DNA of 35,388 bases, taken from assembly GCA_934792465.1 (NCBI GenBank), contig CAKVOK010000038.1:1-35388 (forward strand), in the 5' to 3' direction. The notes below the pieces were generated by a model. That model did not search any database, had not been told where the DNA came from, and saw only the letters and a list, made by a program, of their open reading frames with translations. The DNA comes from an uncultured Clostridia bacterium (GTDB lineage Bacteria > Bacillota > Clostridia > RUG12999). Positions 24,286-32,711 of the stretch are shown here, in pieces (within the stretch, counting starts at the first letter, position 1; every line of letters begins with the position of its first letter). The translations under genes and the position numbers were made by a program.

Positions 24286-25158
24286 ATGCGAACCTATACA
24301 GCCGAAAACTTTGTGAACAGCAGCGAAAATATATCCGTACATAAAATCATAAACAAATCCGGCGTATCGGAACCTATACACAAGCATGAATTTATCGAGC
24401 TTGTATACATAGTTTCCGGCAGCGGCACGCAGCGTGTTGACGGCTGCGAATATGCTGTTTCAAAAGGGAATATGCTGTTTATAAATTACAATCAAAGCCA
24501 CAGCTTTTCCGCCGAAAATGAACTGATTTACGTAAATCTGCTGATGAAACCCGAATTTATGAGCAAGGAACTGATTAATTCCGAAAATATATACGAAATA
24601 TTTTCTCTCGCCGTGTTCGGCGGCTTTGACATTTCGGACAAAAAAGAACCAATTGTCAAATTCGAGGGAAAAGAAATACTTGTAATGGAGCAGATTATAG
24701 AAAACTGCATTTACGAATTTGAAAAAAAGCACAGCGGATATATAACCGTTCTGCAAAGCTATATGCAAATTATATTTACCATGCTGATGAGAAACATACA
24801 GCGCAAATCCGAGCATATGGGATATATCAAGCCCGTAATGCCCGAAATCATAAAATATATCGATGAAAACTATTCCGAAAAGCTCACATTGAAAACACTT
24901 GCGGACAAGTGCTTCTACAATCCGGCATATTTCAGCAGAATTTTCAAGGAATGCTACGGCAAAACCGTTACATCATACATACGCGAAATCCGCATTTCAA
25001 AGGCGGTCGAAATGCTCGAAAACACAGACTTGGCAACAGGCAATATCATAGAAACCGTAGGCTACAACGACAAGGCGCTCTTTTATAAGCATTTCAAAGA
25101 ATACACGGGTACGACTCCCGCCGCATTGAAAAAAACAAAAAAATCAACAACTAAGTAA
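24286..25158 (+). CDS. AraC-family regulator with cupin sensor domain
   Basis: A 290-residue soluble regulator. The N-terminal AraC-type cupin (about 15-90; PIHKHEFIELVYIVSGSG, GNMLFINYNQSH) should bind a small ligand such as a sugar. The C-terminal double helix-turn-helix (about 190-285) includes LTLKTLADKCFYNPAYFSRI, FKECYGKTVTSYI and TTPAALKK. AAAGGA lies 9 bases before the ATG. It is followed 68 bases later by an ADP-ribosylglycohydrolase-family gene whose -10 box has almost no matching -35, consistent with control by this regulator. Its own promoter is unclear; it is divergent from the tRNA-Leu promoter. Confidence 0.92.
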   Translation: MRTYTAENFVNSSENISVHKIINKSGVSEPIHKHEFIELVYIVSGSGTQRVDGCEYAVSKGNMLFINYNQSHSFSAENELIYVNLLMKPEFMSKELINSENIYEIFSLAVFGGFDISDKKEPIVKFEGKEILVMEQIIENCIYEFEKKHSGYITVLQSYMQIIFTMLMRNIQRKSEHMGYIKPVMPEIIKYIDENYSEKLTLKTLADKCFYNPAYFSRIFKECYGKTVTSYIREIRISKAVEMLENTDLATGNIIETVGYNDKALFYKHFKEYTGTTPAALKKTKKSTTK

Positions 25159-25191
25159 AAATACACTAATGCATTTTTTCTTCTTTCGGTG

Positions 25192-25197
25192 TATAAT
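25192..25197 (+). promoter_or_regulatory. -10 box before the ADP-ribosylglycohydrolase-family gene
   Basis: TATAAT at 25192-25197, 29 bases before the ATG. No acceptable -35 is seen at 16-18 bases spacing (best ATGCAT), suggesting that an activator, probably the upstream AraC protein, is needed. Confidence 0.5.
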
Positions 25198-25226
25198 ATT
25201 CGTATAAACGAAAGGAGATATTTCAA

Positions 25227-26762
25227 ATGAATATTAAAGAATACCAAAATAAAGTTAAAGGCTGCTGGCTCGGCAAAAACATAGGCGGAACTCTCGGTGC
25301 GCCTTTTGAATGCATAAGAGGAATGGTTGACATCGATTTTTACACACAGGATATGTCAAACGGCGCAGCTCCGAACGACGACCTCGATTTGCAGCTTGTA
25401 TGGTTGAATGCCGCAGAAAAATACGGCAAAAACGTAAATTCGGAAATACTGGCGGAATACTGGATTTCCTATGTTGTGGCAAACTGGTCGGAATACGGCG
25501 CCGGAAAAAACAATGCCGCGATGGGAATTACCCCTCCCCTGTCCGGCTGGTACAACAACCACAACAGACACAGCTGCGGTGCGTTCATACGAAGCGAGCT
25601 TTGGGCGTGTCTTATGCCCGGTCATCCCGAACTTGCCGTTAAATATGCATATGAGGACGCTTCCGTAGACCATTTCGGCGAAGGTTTGTACGGTGAACTG
25701 TTTACCGCTGCGATAGAAAGCGCCGCATTTACGGAAACAGACACAAACAAGCTCATTGATATAGGACTCAGCTACATTCCGTCCGACTGCGGCATAGCAA
25801 ACGCCGTTAAAATAGCACGTGACTGCTACAACAGCGGTATAGATTACAAGGAAGCACGCAAAAGAATACTTCGTGCCGAGCCTTGCTCTTTCGGAATGTA
25901 CAGCGGATATACGATATGCGAACCGGAGGACGACATCCCCGTCGGCACGCTGGGATATGACGCACCGGCAAATATAGGAATAACAATAATGGGTTGGCTC
26001 TACGGCGAGGGTGATTTCGGCAAGAGCATTTGTATCGCAGCAGGCTGCTGCGAGGACGGCGACTGCACCGCCGCCACTCTCGGTTCTATAATGGGAATAA
26101 TTATGGGTGCGGATAAGCTCCCCGAAAAATGGACAAAGCCAATCGGCGACGAGATAAAAACCATTTCTCTTGACTGCACGGCAGGCGAGCTTCTGAAAAT
26201 CCCCAACAAGGTATCGGAACTTGCTTCGAGAGTTTGCAGACTTATGCCCGTATTCATGGGCGAATACTGCGATATAACAGCAGAAAACGGCCCCGAATTG
26301 GAATTTTCCGAAATTCTTTCCAACGATGATATTCATGACACACTTCATGCCTGTGTACACAAAAGGTATTTCAATACATACGACAAAACGCCTGCGTTCT
26401 CAAAAGAAACAACGGCACTGAAAACCACCGTCAGCTTTCCCGACGGAATAAACATCGCAGCGGAAACCCCGATAAGGCTTGAACTCAAATTTGAAAATCT
26501 GCTTGTAAAGCAGCAATGGCTCTCCGTCAGAGTTTTCATGCCCGATGATTGGGAATGCTCTGCCGGCAGGAAATTCGCATTGAATCTGGATCAGATTCAC
26601 GGCGGCTACGGATATGAAAAAGCAAATATTACAATAACTCCGCACAGCATTTCGGAACCTATAACAACAGTTGTTTTCGAAATAAGCTCAAACGGACGTT
26701 TATCAAAGCTTTATCTGCCCGTTTCACTCATAAACAATCCGCAGCAAATGCGAAAATCATAA
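25227..26762 (+). CDS. ADP-ribosylglycohydrolase-family protein
   Basis: A 511-residue soluble protein. The N-terminal two-thirds is an ADP-ribosylglycohydrolase fold: GCWLGKNIGGTLGAPFE at the start, NDDLDLQLVWL (first metal-binding acidic cluster), EDASVDHFGEGLYGE in the middle, and GCCEDGDCTAATLGSIMG (second metal-binding cluster). The last 130 residues form a beta-rich extension not seen in the minimal family. AAAGGAG lies 9 bases before the ATG. Members remove ADP-ribose from proteins or nucleic acids, but long versions next to AraC regulators in gut bacteria are often placed in sugar or nucleoside catabolism, so an N-glycoside hydrolase role is an equal possibility. The pairing with a cupin AraC regulator favours a catabolic role. 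Confidence 0.85.
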   Translation: MNIKEYQNKVKGCWLGKNIGGTLGAPFECIRGMVDIDFYTQDMSNGAAPNDDLDLQLVWLNAAEKYGKNVNSEILAEYWISYVVANWSEYGAGKNNAAMGITPPLSGWYNNHNRHSCGAFIRSELWACLMPGHPELAVKYAYEDASVDHFGEGLYGELFTAAIESAAFTETDTNKLIDIGLSYIPSDCGIANAVKIARDCYNSGIDYKEARKRILRAEPCSFGMYSGYTICEPEDDIPVGTLGYDAPANIGITIMGWLYGEGDFGKSICIAAGCCEDGDCTAATLGSIMGIIMGADKLPEKWTKPIGDEIKTISLDCTAGELLKIPNKVSELASRVCRLMPVFMGEYCDITAENGPELEFSEILSNDDIHDTLHACVHKRYFNTYDKTPAFSKETTALKTTVSFPDGINIAAETPIRLELKFENLLVKQQWLSVRVFMPDDWECSAGRKFALNLDQIHGGYGYEKANITITPHSISEPITTVVFEISSNGRLSKLYLPVSLINNPQQMRKS

Positions 26763-26866
26763 CATAATGGTGTATAAAAATGCACAGACCGCATAAAGCA
26801 AAAAACACCGATATAGTGCTATAAACAAAAACACACAAGTATAAAAAGTAAACTGAAACAGATGTT

Positions 26867-26890
26867 GAAATTCGTTCGAGAACGAATTTC
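26867..26890. repeat. 11-bp arm palindrome
   Basis: GAAATTCGTTC (26867-26877) and its reverse complement (26880-26890) are separated by only GA. There is no T-run on either side, so termination is unlikely. It belongs to the 328-base gene-free stretch 26763-27090, which holds three palindromes and no supported gene. Confidence 0.75.
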
Positions 26891-26956
26891 TAAAATAAAT
26901 ATTGCTTTATGCTATGAACAAACTTCGCCTCTCGATGTAACCGGGTAAGCGGGTAT

Positions 26957-26983
26957 CAACAGCAAGGATTTTCCTTGCTGTTG
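26957..26983. repeat. 12-bp arm hairpin with 3-base loop
   Basis: CAACAGCAAGGA (26957-26968) and its complement (26972-26983) flank TTT. The RNA would form a long perfect hairpin. There is no flanking T-run. Confidence 0.8.
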
Positions 26984-27033
26984 CTCAGTTTGTCCATTCT
27001 GCACTATTTTTCTCCAACCATAAATATATTGTA

Positions 27034-27054
27034 GTAAAATGAATTTCATTTTAC
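27034..27054. repeat. 10-bp arm palindrome
   Basis: GTAAAATGAA (27034-27043), one central base, and its complement (27045-27054). It lies 37 bases past the stop of the LysM gene. With the two palindromes above it forms an array of three hairpins within 190 bases. Confidence 0.75.
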
Positions 27055-27090
27055 AGCGACTCTTTGCCGCTTTAGAAAATTTCACCGGTT

Positions 27091-27411
27091 TTAATCTACC
27101 GGTATCTTTAGTATCTGTCCGCTTTCCAAATCGGAAGTTTTCATATTGTTCGCTTTTTTGATTTTTACGATTTCGCTGCGAACATCGCCGTCCGTATGCT
27201 CTTTCGCTATAGACCAAAGCGTATCTCCCGAATCAACAGACACAGTAATATATTGCGTCTCCGTTATTGTATCTCCGAATACCACGCTGAAAGCCAGCGA
27301 AAGCATAAGTATAGAAACAACAGCAAAAAATACGTTTCTCTTGAATTTCCTCTGTCTTGCCCGAATTGCTCTTATTCTTTTTCTTCTTAATATTTCTTCA
27401 TTGGTATACAT
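27091..27411 (-). CDS. yneA: SOS-controlled LysM cell-division suppressor, YneA-like
   Basis: A 106-residue membrane-anchored protein. A basic N-terminus (RRKRIRAIRARQRKFKR) is followed by one transmembrane helix (about 30-45; FFAVVSILMLSLAFSVVF) and a C-terminal LysM domain (about 56-105; VDSGDTLWSIAKEH, LESGQILKIPVD). Size, layout and control match Bacillus YneA, which halts septation during DNA damage. The start is ATG 27411, with GAGGTG 7 bases upstream; a GTG five codons earlier has no site. Its promoter carries a LexA box in the spacer and another just downstream. In Bacillus yneA neighbours lexA; here an amidohydrolase gene is divergent instead. The assignment rests on both domain and regulatory evidence. 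Confidence 0.85.
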   Translation of the reverse strand: MYTNEEILRRKRIRAIRARQRKFKRNVFFAVVSILMLSLAFSVVFGDTITETQYITVSVDSGDTLWSIAKEHTDGDVRSEIVKIKKANNMKTSDLESGQILKIPVD

Positions 27412-27436
27412 ATATAAACACCTCACAAGTTTTAAT

Positions 27437-27521
27437 CGAACAAATGTTTCGTATGCTTATATTATATCAGAACATTTGTTCTTTGTCAAGGGTTTTTTGA
27501 AATTTTTTCGAACATTTTTTC
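27437..27521 (-). promoter_or_regulatory. LexA (SOS) boxes and perfect promoter of the YneA-like gene
   Basis: On the minus strand, TTGACA (27484-27489), 17 bases, TATAAT (27461-27466). Box 2 (27469-27482; AGAACATTTGTTCT) fills most of the spacer. Box 1 (27437-27450; CGAACAAATGTTTC), between the -10 and the start codon, matches the Gram-positive DinR/LexA consensus CGAACRNRYGTTYC at every position. A weaker third copy, CGAACATTTTTTC, lies at 27509-27521 upstream. Confidence 0.9.
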
Positions 27522-27572
27522 TTTTATTCGATAATTCCAAAAAATATTTAATAAAAATATTCAATAATAATA

Positions 27573-27601
27573 TAGACAATTCAAAAAAAAAGTGATATAA
27601 T
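27573..27601 (+). promoter_or_regulatory. Promoter of the six-gene plus-strand operon
   Basis: TAGACA (27573-27578), 17 bases including an A-run, TATAAT (27596-27601). It lies 49 bases before the amidohydrolase ATG and is the only clear promoter ahead of the operon. Confidence 0.8.
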
Positions 27602-27650
27602 ATATACTTGTAGACTCTAAATATACAGGCTCAACAAAGGAACGGTTAAA

Positions 27651-28439
27651 ATGATAATAGATTTTCATACGCATTGTTTCCCGGACAAAATTGCGCATCA
27701 CGCAATATCCGCACTCGAAACCTCCTCCGGCGGACTTTTGCCGGGGACGGACGGAACTGTCAGCGGTCTGAAAGAAGCAATGCGGCGGCAAAACGTGGCA
27801 AAAAGCGTGGTGCTTTCCATTGCCACAAATGCAAGACAGCAAACAAACGTAAACAACTTTGCGGCAGAAATCAACGGCGGCGACATAATCGCATTCGGTT
27901 CGGTACACCCGGATGCCCCGAATGCTCTCGAAGAACTCGAGCGCATCAAAAGCCTGGGGCTTTGCGGCGTGAAATTCCACCCGGAATTTCAAAAGTTTTT
28001 CGTTGACGATGATAAAATGAAACCGATATACAAAAAAATATCCGAACTGGGGCTTATAACCGTGTTTCATGCCGGTGCGGACCTCGGATTCAAAGACCCG
28101 ATTCGCTGCACTCCAAGGCGCATGGCAAATGCGCTTAAATACCTCGATTGCCCTGTCGTTGCGGCACATTGGGGCGGTATATACTGTTATGAAGATACAT
28201 TAAAATATCTTTGCGGAACGGACATATACCTTGATACTTCTTTCGGATACAGAGTTATCCCGAAACCGTATGCCGAGGAGATACTCGAAAAACACTCTCC
28301 CGACAGAATACTTTTCGGTTCCGACACTCCCTGGAGTACACCGGAAAATGAAATACGTCTGCTTGACGTTCTCAACATCGGTGAAACCGAAAAAGAAAAA
28401 ATCTATTTTAAAAATGCCGAAAAATTACTCGGTATTTAA
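27651..28439 (+). CDS. Amidohydrolase family 2 metal-dependent hydrolase
   Basis: A 262-residue cytoplasmic TIM-barrel hydrolase. Metal and active-site motifs in order: IIDFHTHCFP (His6, His8 pair), GVKFHPEFQ, TVFHAGADLG, VAAHWGG and ILFGSDTPW with the final metal Asp. This is the layout of the amidohydrolase 2 (ACMSD-like) group, which includes decarboxylases and lactone hydrolases of aromatic and sugar-acid pathways. The exact reaction cannot be read. AAAGGA precedes the ATG. It opens the plus-strand operon; the next gene starts 21 bases after it. Confidence 0.88.
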   Translation: MIIDFHTHCFPDKIAHHAISALETSSGGLLPGTDGTVSGLKEAMRRQNVAKSVVLSIATNARQQTNVNNFAAEINGGDIIAFGSVHPDAPNALEELERIKSLGLCGVKFHPEFQKFFVDDDKMKPIYKKISELGLITVFHAGADLGFKDPIRCTPRRMANALKYLDCPVVAAHWGGIYCYEDTLKYLCGTDIYLDTSFGYRVIPKPYAEEILEKHSPDRILFGSDTPWSTPENEIRLLDVLNIGETEKEKIYFKNAEKLLGI

Positions 28440-28460
28440 AATTGAAAAGCAGGTGATAAA

Positions 28461-30467
28461 TTGAAAAATATATTAGATACGGCAAAAAAAATATGGAGTA
28501 TTGACAAAATTCGCAAAACCGTATATCTTTTGGCTTTTATGTTTGGTGTTCTTGCGGTTTACAACTTCATGTATTCCATGAATTTTATTGATAAAAAAAG
28601 GATTTACGCACGCTGCATACGCATTGCGTTTATTTCATACGGTGCGCTTTTGTTCGCCGTAAACATAAAAAAGGAAAGACCGAATTGGTCCGGCTTTTTA
28701 ACTCTGCTGTTTAACTCGTTTATGTCGTATTTCTTTATGGAATCGCTTACATACACGGTAAACCCCGGCAGGCTCGCTTCTCTCCAGTTTGTATTTAACA
28801 TTATTATAATACTGTCTGTTTATTTCGTGTTCTGGGCGATAAGCGGGAAAGTGAAAATAAGCGTTATACTCGGAAATATTGTATTTATTGCGGCAAGCAT
28901 AGGAAATCGAATGCTGATTGATTTGCGCGGACGTCCTCTTTTCCTTTCGGACATTTTTTCGGTAACGGCAGCACTCAACGTGAGCAATCAATACGTTATA
29001 GAATATTTCAAATACAGCGTTATGGGATTCTTGTTTGTGCTGACGGCAGCTGCGGCATTCGTTATGATGTACAAAAAAAGTGAATCGAAATTCAAGCTCG
29101 TATACAGACCGCTTTTTTTAATTCCCATGATAGCAGTCGTATTGCTGACAGCAAAGACGGATATATACAACAATCTCGGTATTCAAATGAGCTATTGGCG
29201 TCACAACAACGGCATTATCCTCGACTGGGTCATAGAAGCCAAGGATTTCAAGGTAAAGCCTCCGGAGGACTATTCCGCCGAAGCTTTGAAACAGGAAGAA
29301 GAGCTTATCGAAGAAGAAAAACGCTGGGCAGAATTTAAAAAACCGAACGTTATTGCGATAATGAGCGAATCGTATTCCGATTTGCACGAAATAGGCGATT
29401 TTGAAACAACGGAAGATTATATGCCTTATTTCAACTATCTTTACAACAAAAACAGCCCGTATTTCCTCACAGGACGGCTGTACAGCTCGGTATACGGCGG
29501 AAACACCGCAAATTCCGAATATGAGTTTTTAACCGGTGATTCAACAATGATATACCCGCAGAATTCCATTCCGTATCAAACATTTTTGGACGGAAAAACA
29601 AGCATAAATTCGCTTGTGGCACAGTTCAAAAGTCTGGGGTACGAAACGCTCGGAATGCACCCGTATATTGCTACGGGCTGGAACAGACCGAACATATACA
29701 AGGCAATGGGATTTGATGAAACATCATTTATTGAGGATATTGAAGCCGTAAGAGAAGTTGAACGTGTGCGTGAATACTGTTCCGACAAGACGGACGTCGA
29801 CCTCATTATCGAGCGTTTTGAAAACAAAGAAAAGGGCAAGCCGCTTTTCATGTTCAACGTAACGATGCAAAATCACGGCGGATATACCGATTCAAGCTTT
29901 GAAAACAACATACAAATTGTCGGCAAAGAGGGAATGTATCCCAAGGTCGAGCAATACATGAGCCTTATGCGCCTTTCCGACACGGAACTTGAGCGGCTCA
30001 TCGCCTATTTTAAAGATTATGACGAGCCTACGGTTATTGTATTTTTCGGCGACCATCAGCCTAAAATTGACACGGAATTTTATGAAGATTTGCTCGGAAA
30101 GAAAATGTCCGATTTTACAACCGAGGAGATGCAGAAACTTTACATTACGAGATATTTGATATGGTCGAACGAGAAGCTGAAAGATGACGGCATAAGAGAT
30201 ACGAGCATAAACTATCTTTCAACGCATATGATGCACCTTATCGGTATGCCTATGACGAAATATCAGCGTTATCTGACGGAGCTGCAAAAGTATTATCCTA
30301 TAATAACCGCCAATATCAAGGTGGATTCGCAGGGCAAAATGACGCCTATTAACGGTGATGGTTCGGAAGAACTTAAAATGTACAGATTCATGATATACAA
30401 CCATGTGCTTGACGAGAGCGCATATCAGAAATCGTTTTTTGAATATAATCGGGAAGAAGGAAATTAA
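28461..30467 (+). CDS. LTA-synthase-like membrane sulfatase-fold enzyme
   Basis: A 668-residue membrane protein. About five to six transmembrane helices occupy residues 20-215, followed by an extracellular sulfatase-fold domain (about 290-610). Catalytic features: VIAIMSESYSD (metal Glu), GGNTANSEYEFLTG with the nucleophile Thr at residue 349, MFNVTMQNHGGY, and VIVFFGDHQPK (metal Asp and His). This matches lipoteichoic acid synthases and related phosphoglycerol transferases, which move phosphoglycerol from phosphatidylglycerol onto glycolipid or wall glycans. The start codon is TTG, with AGGTGA upstream. The gene is 3 bases from the next. The acceptor molecule is unknown; the operon also contains a glycosyltransferase. 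Confidence 0.9.
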   Translation: MKNILDTAKKIWSIDKIRKTVYLLAFMFGVLAVYNFMYSMNFIDKKRIYARCIRIAFISYGALLFAVNIKKERPNWSGFLTLLFNSFMSYFFMESLTYTVNPGRLASLQFVFNIIIILSVYFVFWAISGKVKISVILGNIVFIAASIGNRMLIDLRGRPLFLSDIFSVTAALNVSNQYVIEYFKYSVMGFLFVLTAAAAFVMMYKKSESKFKLVYRPLFLIPMIAVVLLTAKTDIYNNLGIQMSYWRHNNGIILDWVIEAKDFKVKPPEDYSAEALKQEEELIEEEKRWAEFKKPNVIAIMSESYSDLHEIGDFETTEDYMPYFNYLYNKNSPYFLTGRLYSSVYGGNTANSEYEFLTGDSTMIYPQNSIPYQTFLDGKTSINSLVAQFKSLGYETLGMHPYIATGWNRPNIYKAMGFDETSFIEDIEAVREVERVREYCSDKTDVDLIIERFENKEKGKPLFMFNVTMQNHGGYTDSSFENNIQIVGKEGMYPKVEQYMSLMRLSDTELERLIAYFKDYDEPTVIVFFGDHQPKIDTEFYEDLLGKKMSDFTTEEMQKLYITRYLIWSNEKLKDDGIRDTSINYLSTHMMHLIGMPMTKYQRYLTELQKYYPIITANIKVDSQGKMTPINGDGSEELKMYRFMIYNHVLDESAYQKSFFEYNREEGN

Positions 30468-30470
30468 CAA

Positions 30471-31655
30471 ATGGAAACATATGCTGCATTTAAGGATTTG
30501 GCAATTATAATAGTATTTGCAAAGCTTTTCGGACTGCTTGCAAGAAAGTGCAAAGCACCGCAGGTTGTGGGAGAAATCGTCGCCGGGCTTATAATAGGCC
30601 CGTGCGTTCTCGGTCTTGTAAAGCAGACATCGTTCTTAACGGAAGCCGCCGAAATCGGCGTTGTACTTCTGATGTTTTCGGCAGGGCTTGAAACGAACCT
30701 TAAAGAGCTTTTGAAAACAGGCATTGCGGCATTTTTCATTGCTTGTGCCGGAGTTTTCGTTCCTCTTGTCCTCGGTGCTGCATACTATATGGCATTTTAC
30801 GGTGCTTCCCCATTCGGAAGCGAAGAATTTTACCGTGCCGTATTCATAGGCACGATTATGACGGCGACAAGCGTCAGCATTACGGTGCAAACCTTGCGTG
30901 AGATGGGACATCTTTCCGGCAAGGTCGGCACAACCATTATGAGTGCGGCGATTATAGACGATGTTATAGGCATTGTGGTTTTAACCTTTGTAATAGGATT
31001 CAAAAACCCCGCCGTAAAACCCGGCAGAGTTTGCCTCAGCACGGCTGCGTTCTTTGTTTTCGCATTTGCCGTAGGATTTGTGATATACAAAGTCTTTAAA
31101 TTTTTCGACAAAAAATATACTCATACAAGAAGAATACCGATACTCGGACTTGCGCTCTGCCTTATAATGGCATATGTTGCGGAAAAATATTTCGGAATAG
31201 CCGATATAACGGGCGCATACGTTGCCGGAATAATCCTCTGCAACATAGACGATTCGGACTATATCGCCAGAAGAATGGACATCAGCTCGTATATGCTTTT
31301 CGGCCCTATATTCTTTGCAAGTATAGGTCTTAAAACAAATATAGAAACCTTTAATATGTCACTGCTTTGGTTCTCTCTCGGATTCGTTGCGGTTGCAATG
31401 GTTGCAAAGGTTATCGGCTGCGGACTTATGGCGAAAGCGTGCCGCTTCAATCTGCGCGATTCCCTCAAAATAGGTTCGGGAATGATGACAAGAGGAGAAG
31501 TGGCACTGATAACATCGCAAAAGGGACTTTCCGTAGGACTGCTTGACCCTGTATATTTTACTTCCGTAATTATGCTTATAATAATTTCATCTGTTACGGT
31601 ACCTATAATTTTGAAAGTGCTTTATGCAAAGGACAAGGAGGTAAATCATGTTTAA
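30471..31655 (+). CDS. CPA2-family cation/proton antiporter (KefB/NapA type)
   Basis: A 394-residue membrane protein with about 12 helices. Family motifs: APQVVGEIVAGLIIGP near the N-terminus, IGVVLLMFSAGLET, SAAIIDDVIGIVVL with the paired Asp residues of the ion site, and MMTRGEVALI near the end. It lacks the C-terminal TrkA-N domain found in potassium-efflux Kef proteins, so a Na+/H+ antiporter is more likely. It starts 3 bases after the sulfatase gene and overlaps the kinase gene by 8 bases, so it is tightly co-expressed. Confidence 0.92.
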   Translation: METYAAFKDLAIIIVFAKLFGLLARKCKAPQVVGEIVAGLIIGPCVLGLVKQTSFLTEAAEIGVVLLMFSAGLETNLKELLKTGIAAFFIACAGVFVPLVLGAAYYMAFYGASPFGSEEFYRAVFIGTIMTATSVSITVQTLREMGHLSGKVGTTIMSAAIIDDVIGIVVLTFVIGFKNPAVKPGRVCLSTAAFFVFAFAVGFVIYKVFKFFDKKYTHTRRIPILGLALCLIMAYVAEKYFGIADITGAYVAGIILCNIDDSDYIARRMDISSYMLFGPIFFASIGLKTNIETFNMSLLWFSLGFVAVAMVAKVIGCGLMAKACRFNLRDSLKIGSGMMTRGEVALITSQKGLSVGLLDPVYFTSVIMLIIISSVTVPIILKVLYAKDKEVNHV

Positions 31656-32685
31656 AACAACCGGTAAAAAAGAATTTGAAGTAATCGGAATGGGCGAAGT
31701 CATGCTAAGACTTTCTCCTGAGGGAAAAGAAAGAATTTCACAGAGCAAAACTTTTGAGAAAAACGCCGGCGGTTCGGAACTCAACGTAGTTTCGGGTATA
31801 TCGCAGCTCGGCGCAAGAACAGGTATAATAACAAAGCTGCCGGACAACGAGATAGGCAGATTTATAAAGAATCAGATAAGATACAGCGGTGTCAGCGACG
31901 ATTATATAATTTATGACAAAACAGGAGCGAAAAGGCTCGGAATATATTATTACGAAAAAGGGGCATACCCCCGTCTGCCGGTTGTCGTATACGACAGGGC
32001 GAATGCATCGTTCACGGGAATCGGACTTGACGAAATAAATTCCGATATATACGGCAGCTGCAATATATTCCACGTAAGCGGCATAACGCTTGCGCTCGGC
32101 GAAAAATTAAGAGAAAATACGATTGAGCTTATAAAAAGATTCAGGGATGCCGGTGCTGTTATTTCGTTTGACGTAAACTACCGTATGTCACTTTGGGACG
32201 AAGAAACGGCAAAAAGCGTTATCGAACGTATTTTACCTTATATAGGCATACTGTTCGTTTCCGAAGAAACTCTGCGCCGTATGTTTTCCCAAACAGGCGA
32301 GCTTAAAGAGATTCACAAACGGTTCAGCGAAAAATACCCGCAGCTGAAAATCATTGCAAGCACGGAACGAAAGGTTATTTCGGCAACGAAACATTCTTTC
32401 GGCTCGTTGATGTATGACTGTGAGGAAAACAGATTTTTTGAAGAACCGCCATATGAAAACATCGAGGTAGTCGACCGCCTCGGCAGCGGTGACGCTTATG
32501 TCGGCGGTGCGCTTTTCGGGCTTGTGACATTCGGCAATATAGAAGACGCTGTGCGGTACGGCAACGCAATGGCAGCTGTCAAAAGCACAATTCCGGGCGA
32601 TATGCCCGTCTGCGATATAGCGGATATTAACAGAGTTATAGCTTCCCATTCGGGAAACGGTACGGGCAGTGAAATGATTAGATAA
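31648..32685 (+). CDS. kdgK: PfkB-family sugar kinase, probably 2-keto-3-deoxygluconate kinase
   Basis: A 345-residue cytoplasmic kinase. The N-terminus FEVIGMGEVMLRLSPEGKER and NAGGSELNVVSGISQLG are typical of KDG kinases of the PfkB family. The catalytic-base motif is DRLGSGDAYVGG with Asp282, where GSGD replaces the more common GAGD. KDG kinase phosphorylates 2-keto-3-deoxygluconate, the common intermediate of unsaturated uronate breakdown, which GH88 in this window would feed. The other enzymes (KduI, KduD, KDPG aldolase) are not in the window. AAGGAGG lies 6 bases before the ATG. Other PfkB substrates such as fructose or tagatose phosphates remain possible. Confidence 0.75.
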   Translation: MFKTTGKKEFEVIGMGEVMLRLSPEGKERISQSKTFEKNAGGSELNVVSGISQLGARTGIITKLPDNEIGRFIKNQIRYSGVSDDYIIYDKTGAKRLGIYYYEKGAYPRLPVVVYDRANASFTGIGLDEINSDIYGSCNIFHVSGITLALGEKLRENTIELIKRFRDAGAVISFDVNYRMSLWDEETAKSVIERILPYIGILFVSEETLRRMFSQTGELKEIHKRFSEKYPQLKIIASTERKVISATKHSFGSLMYDCEENRFFEEPPYENIEVVDRLGSGDAYVGGALFGLVTFGNIEDAVRYGNAMAAVKSTIPGDMPVCDIADINRVIASHSGNGTGSEMIR

Positions 32686-32711
32686 AAAGAATTGAAAATA
32701 CGGAGGTCATT

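Noticed and set aside
25356..26360. Long minus-strand open frame of 334 codons
   Set aside because: It is antisense to the ADP-ribosylglycohydrolase-family gene, whose motifs are convincing; the antisense product shows no domain.
26912..27217. Minus-strand frame overlapping the LysM gene and the palindromes
   Set aside because: The first half is a shadow of the LysM gene; the second half only reads through the hairpin array. No start signal is present.
27437..27601. LexA control of the divergent amidohydrolase operon
   Set aside because: The boxes lie over and around the YneA-like promoter; the amidohydrolase promoter at 27573-27601 has no box in or near its core.
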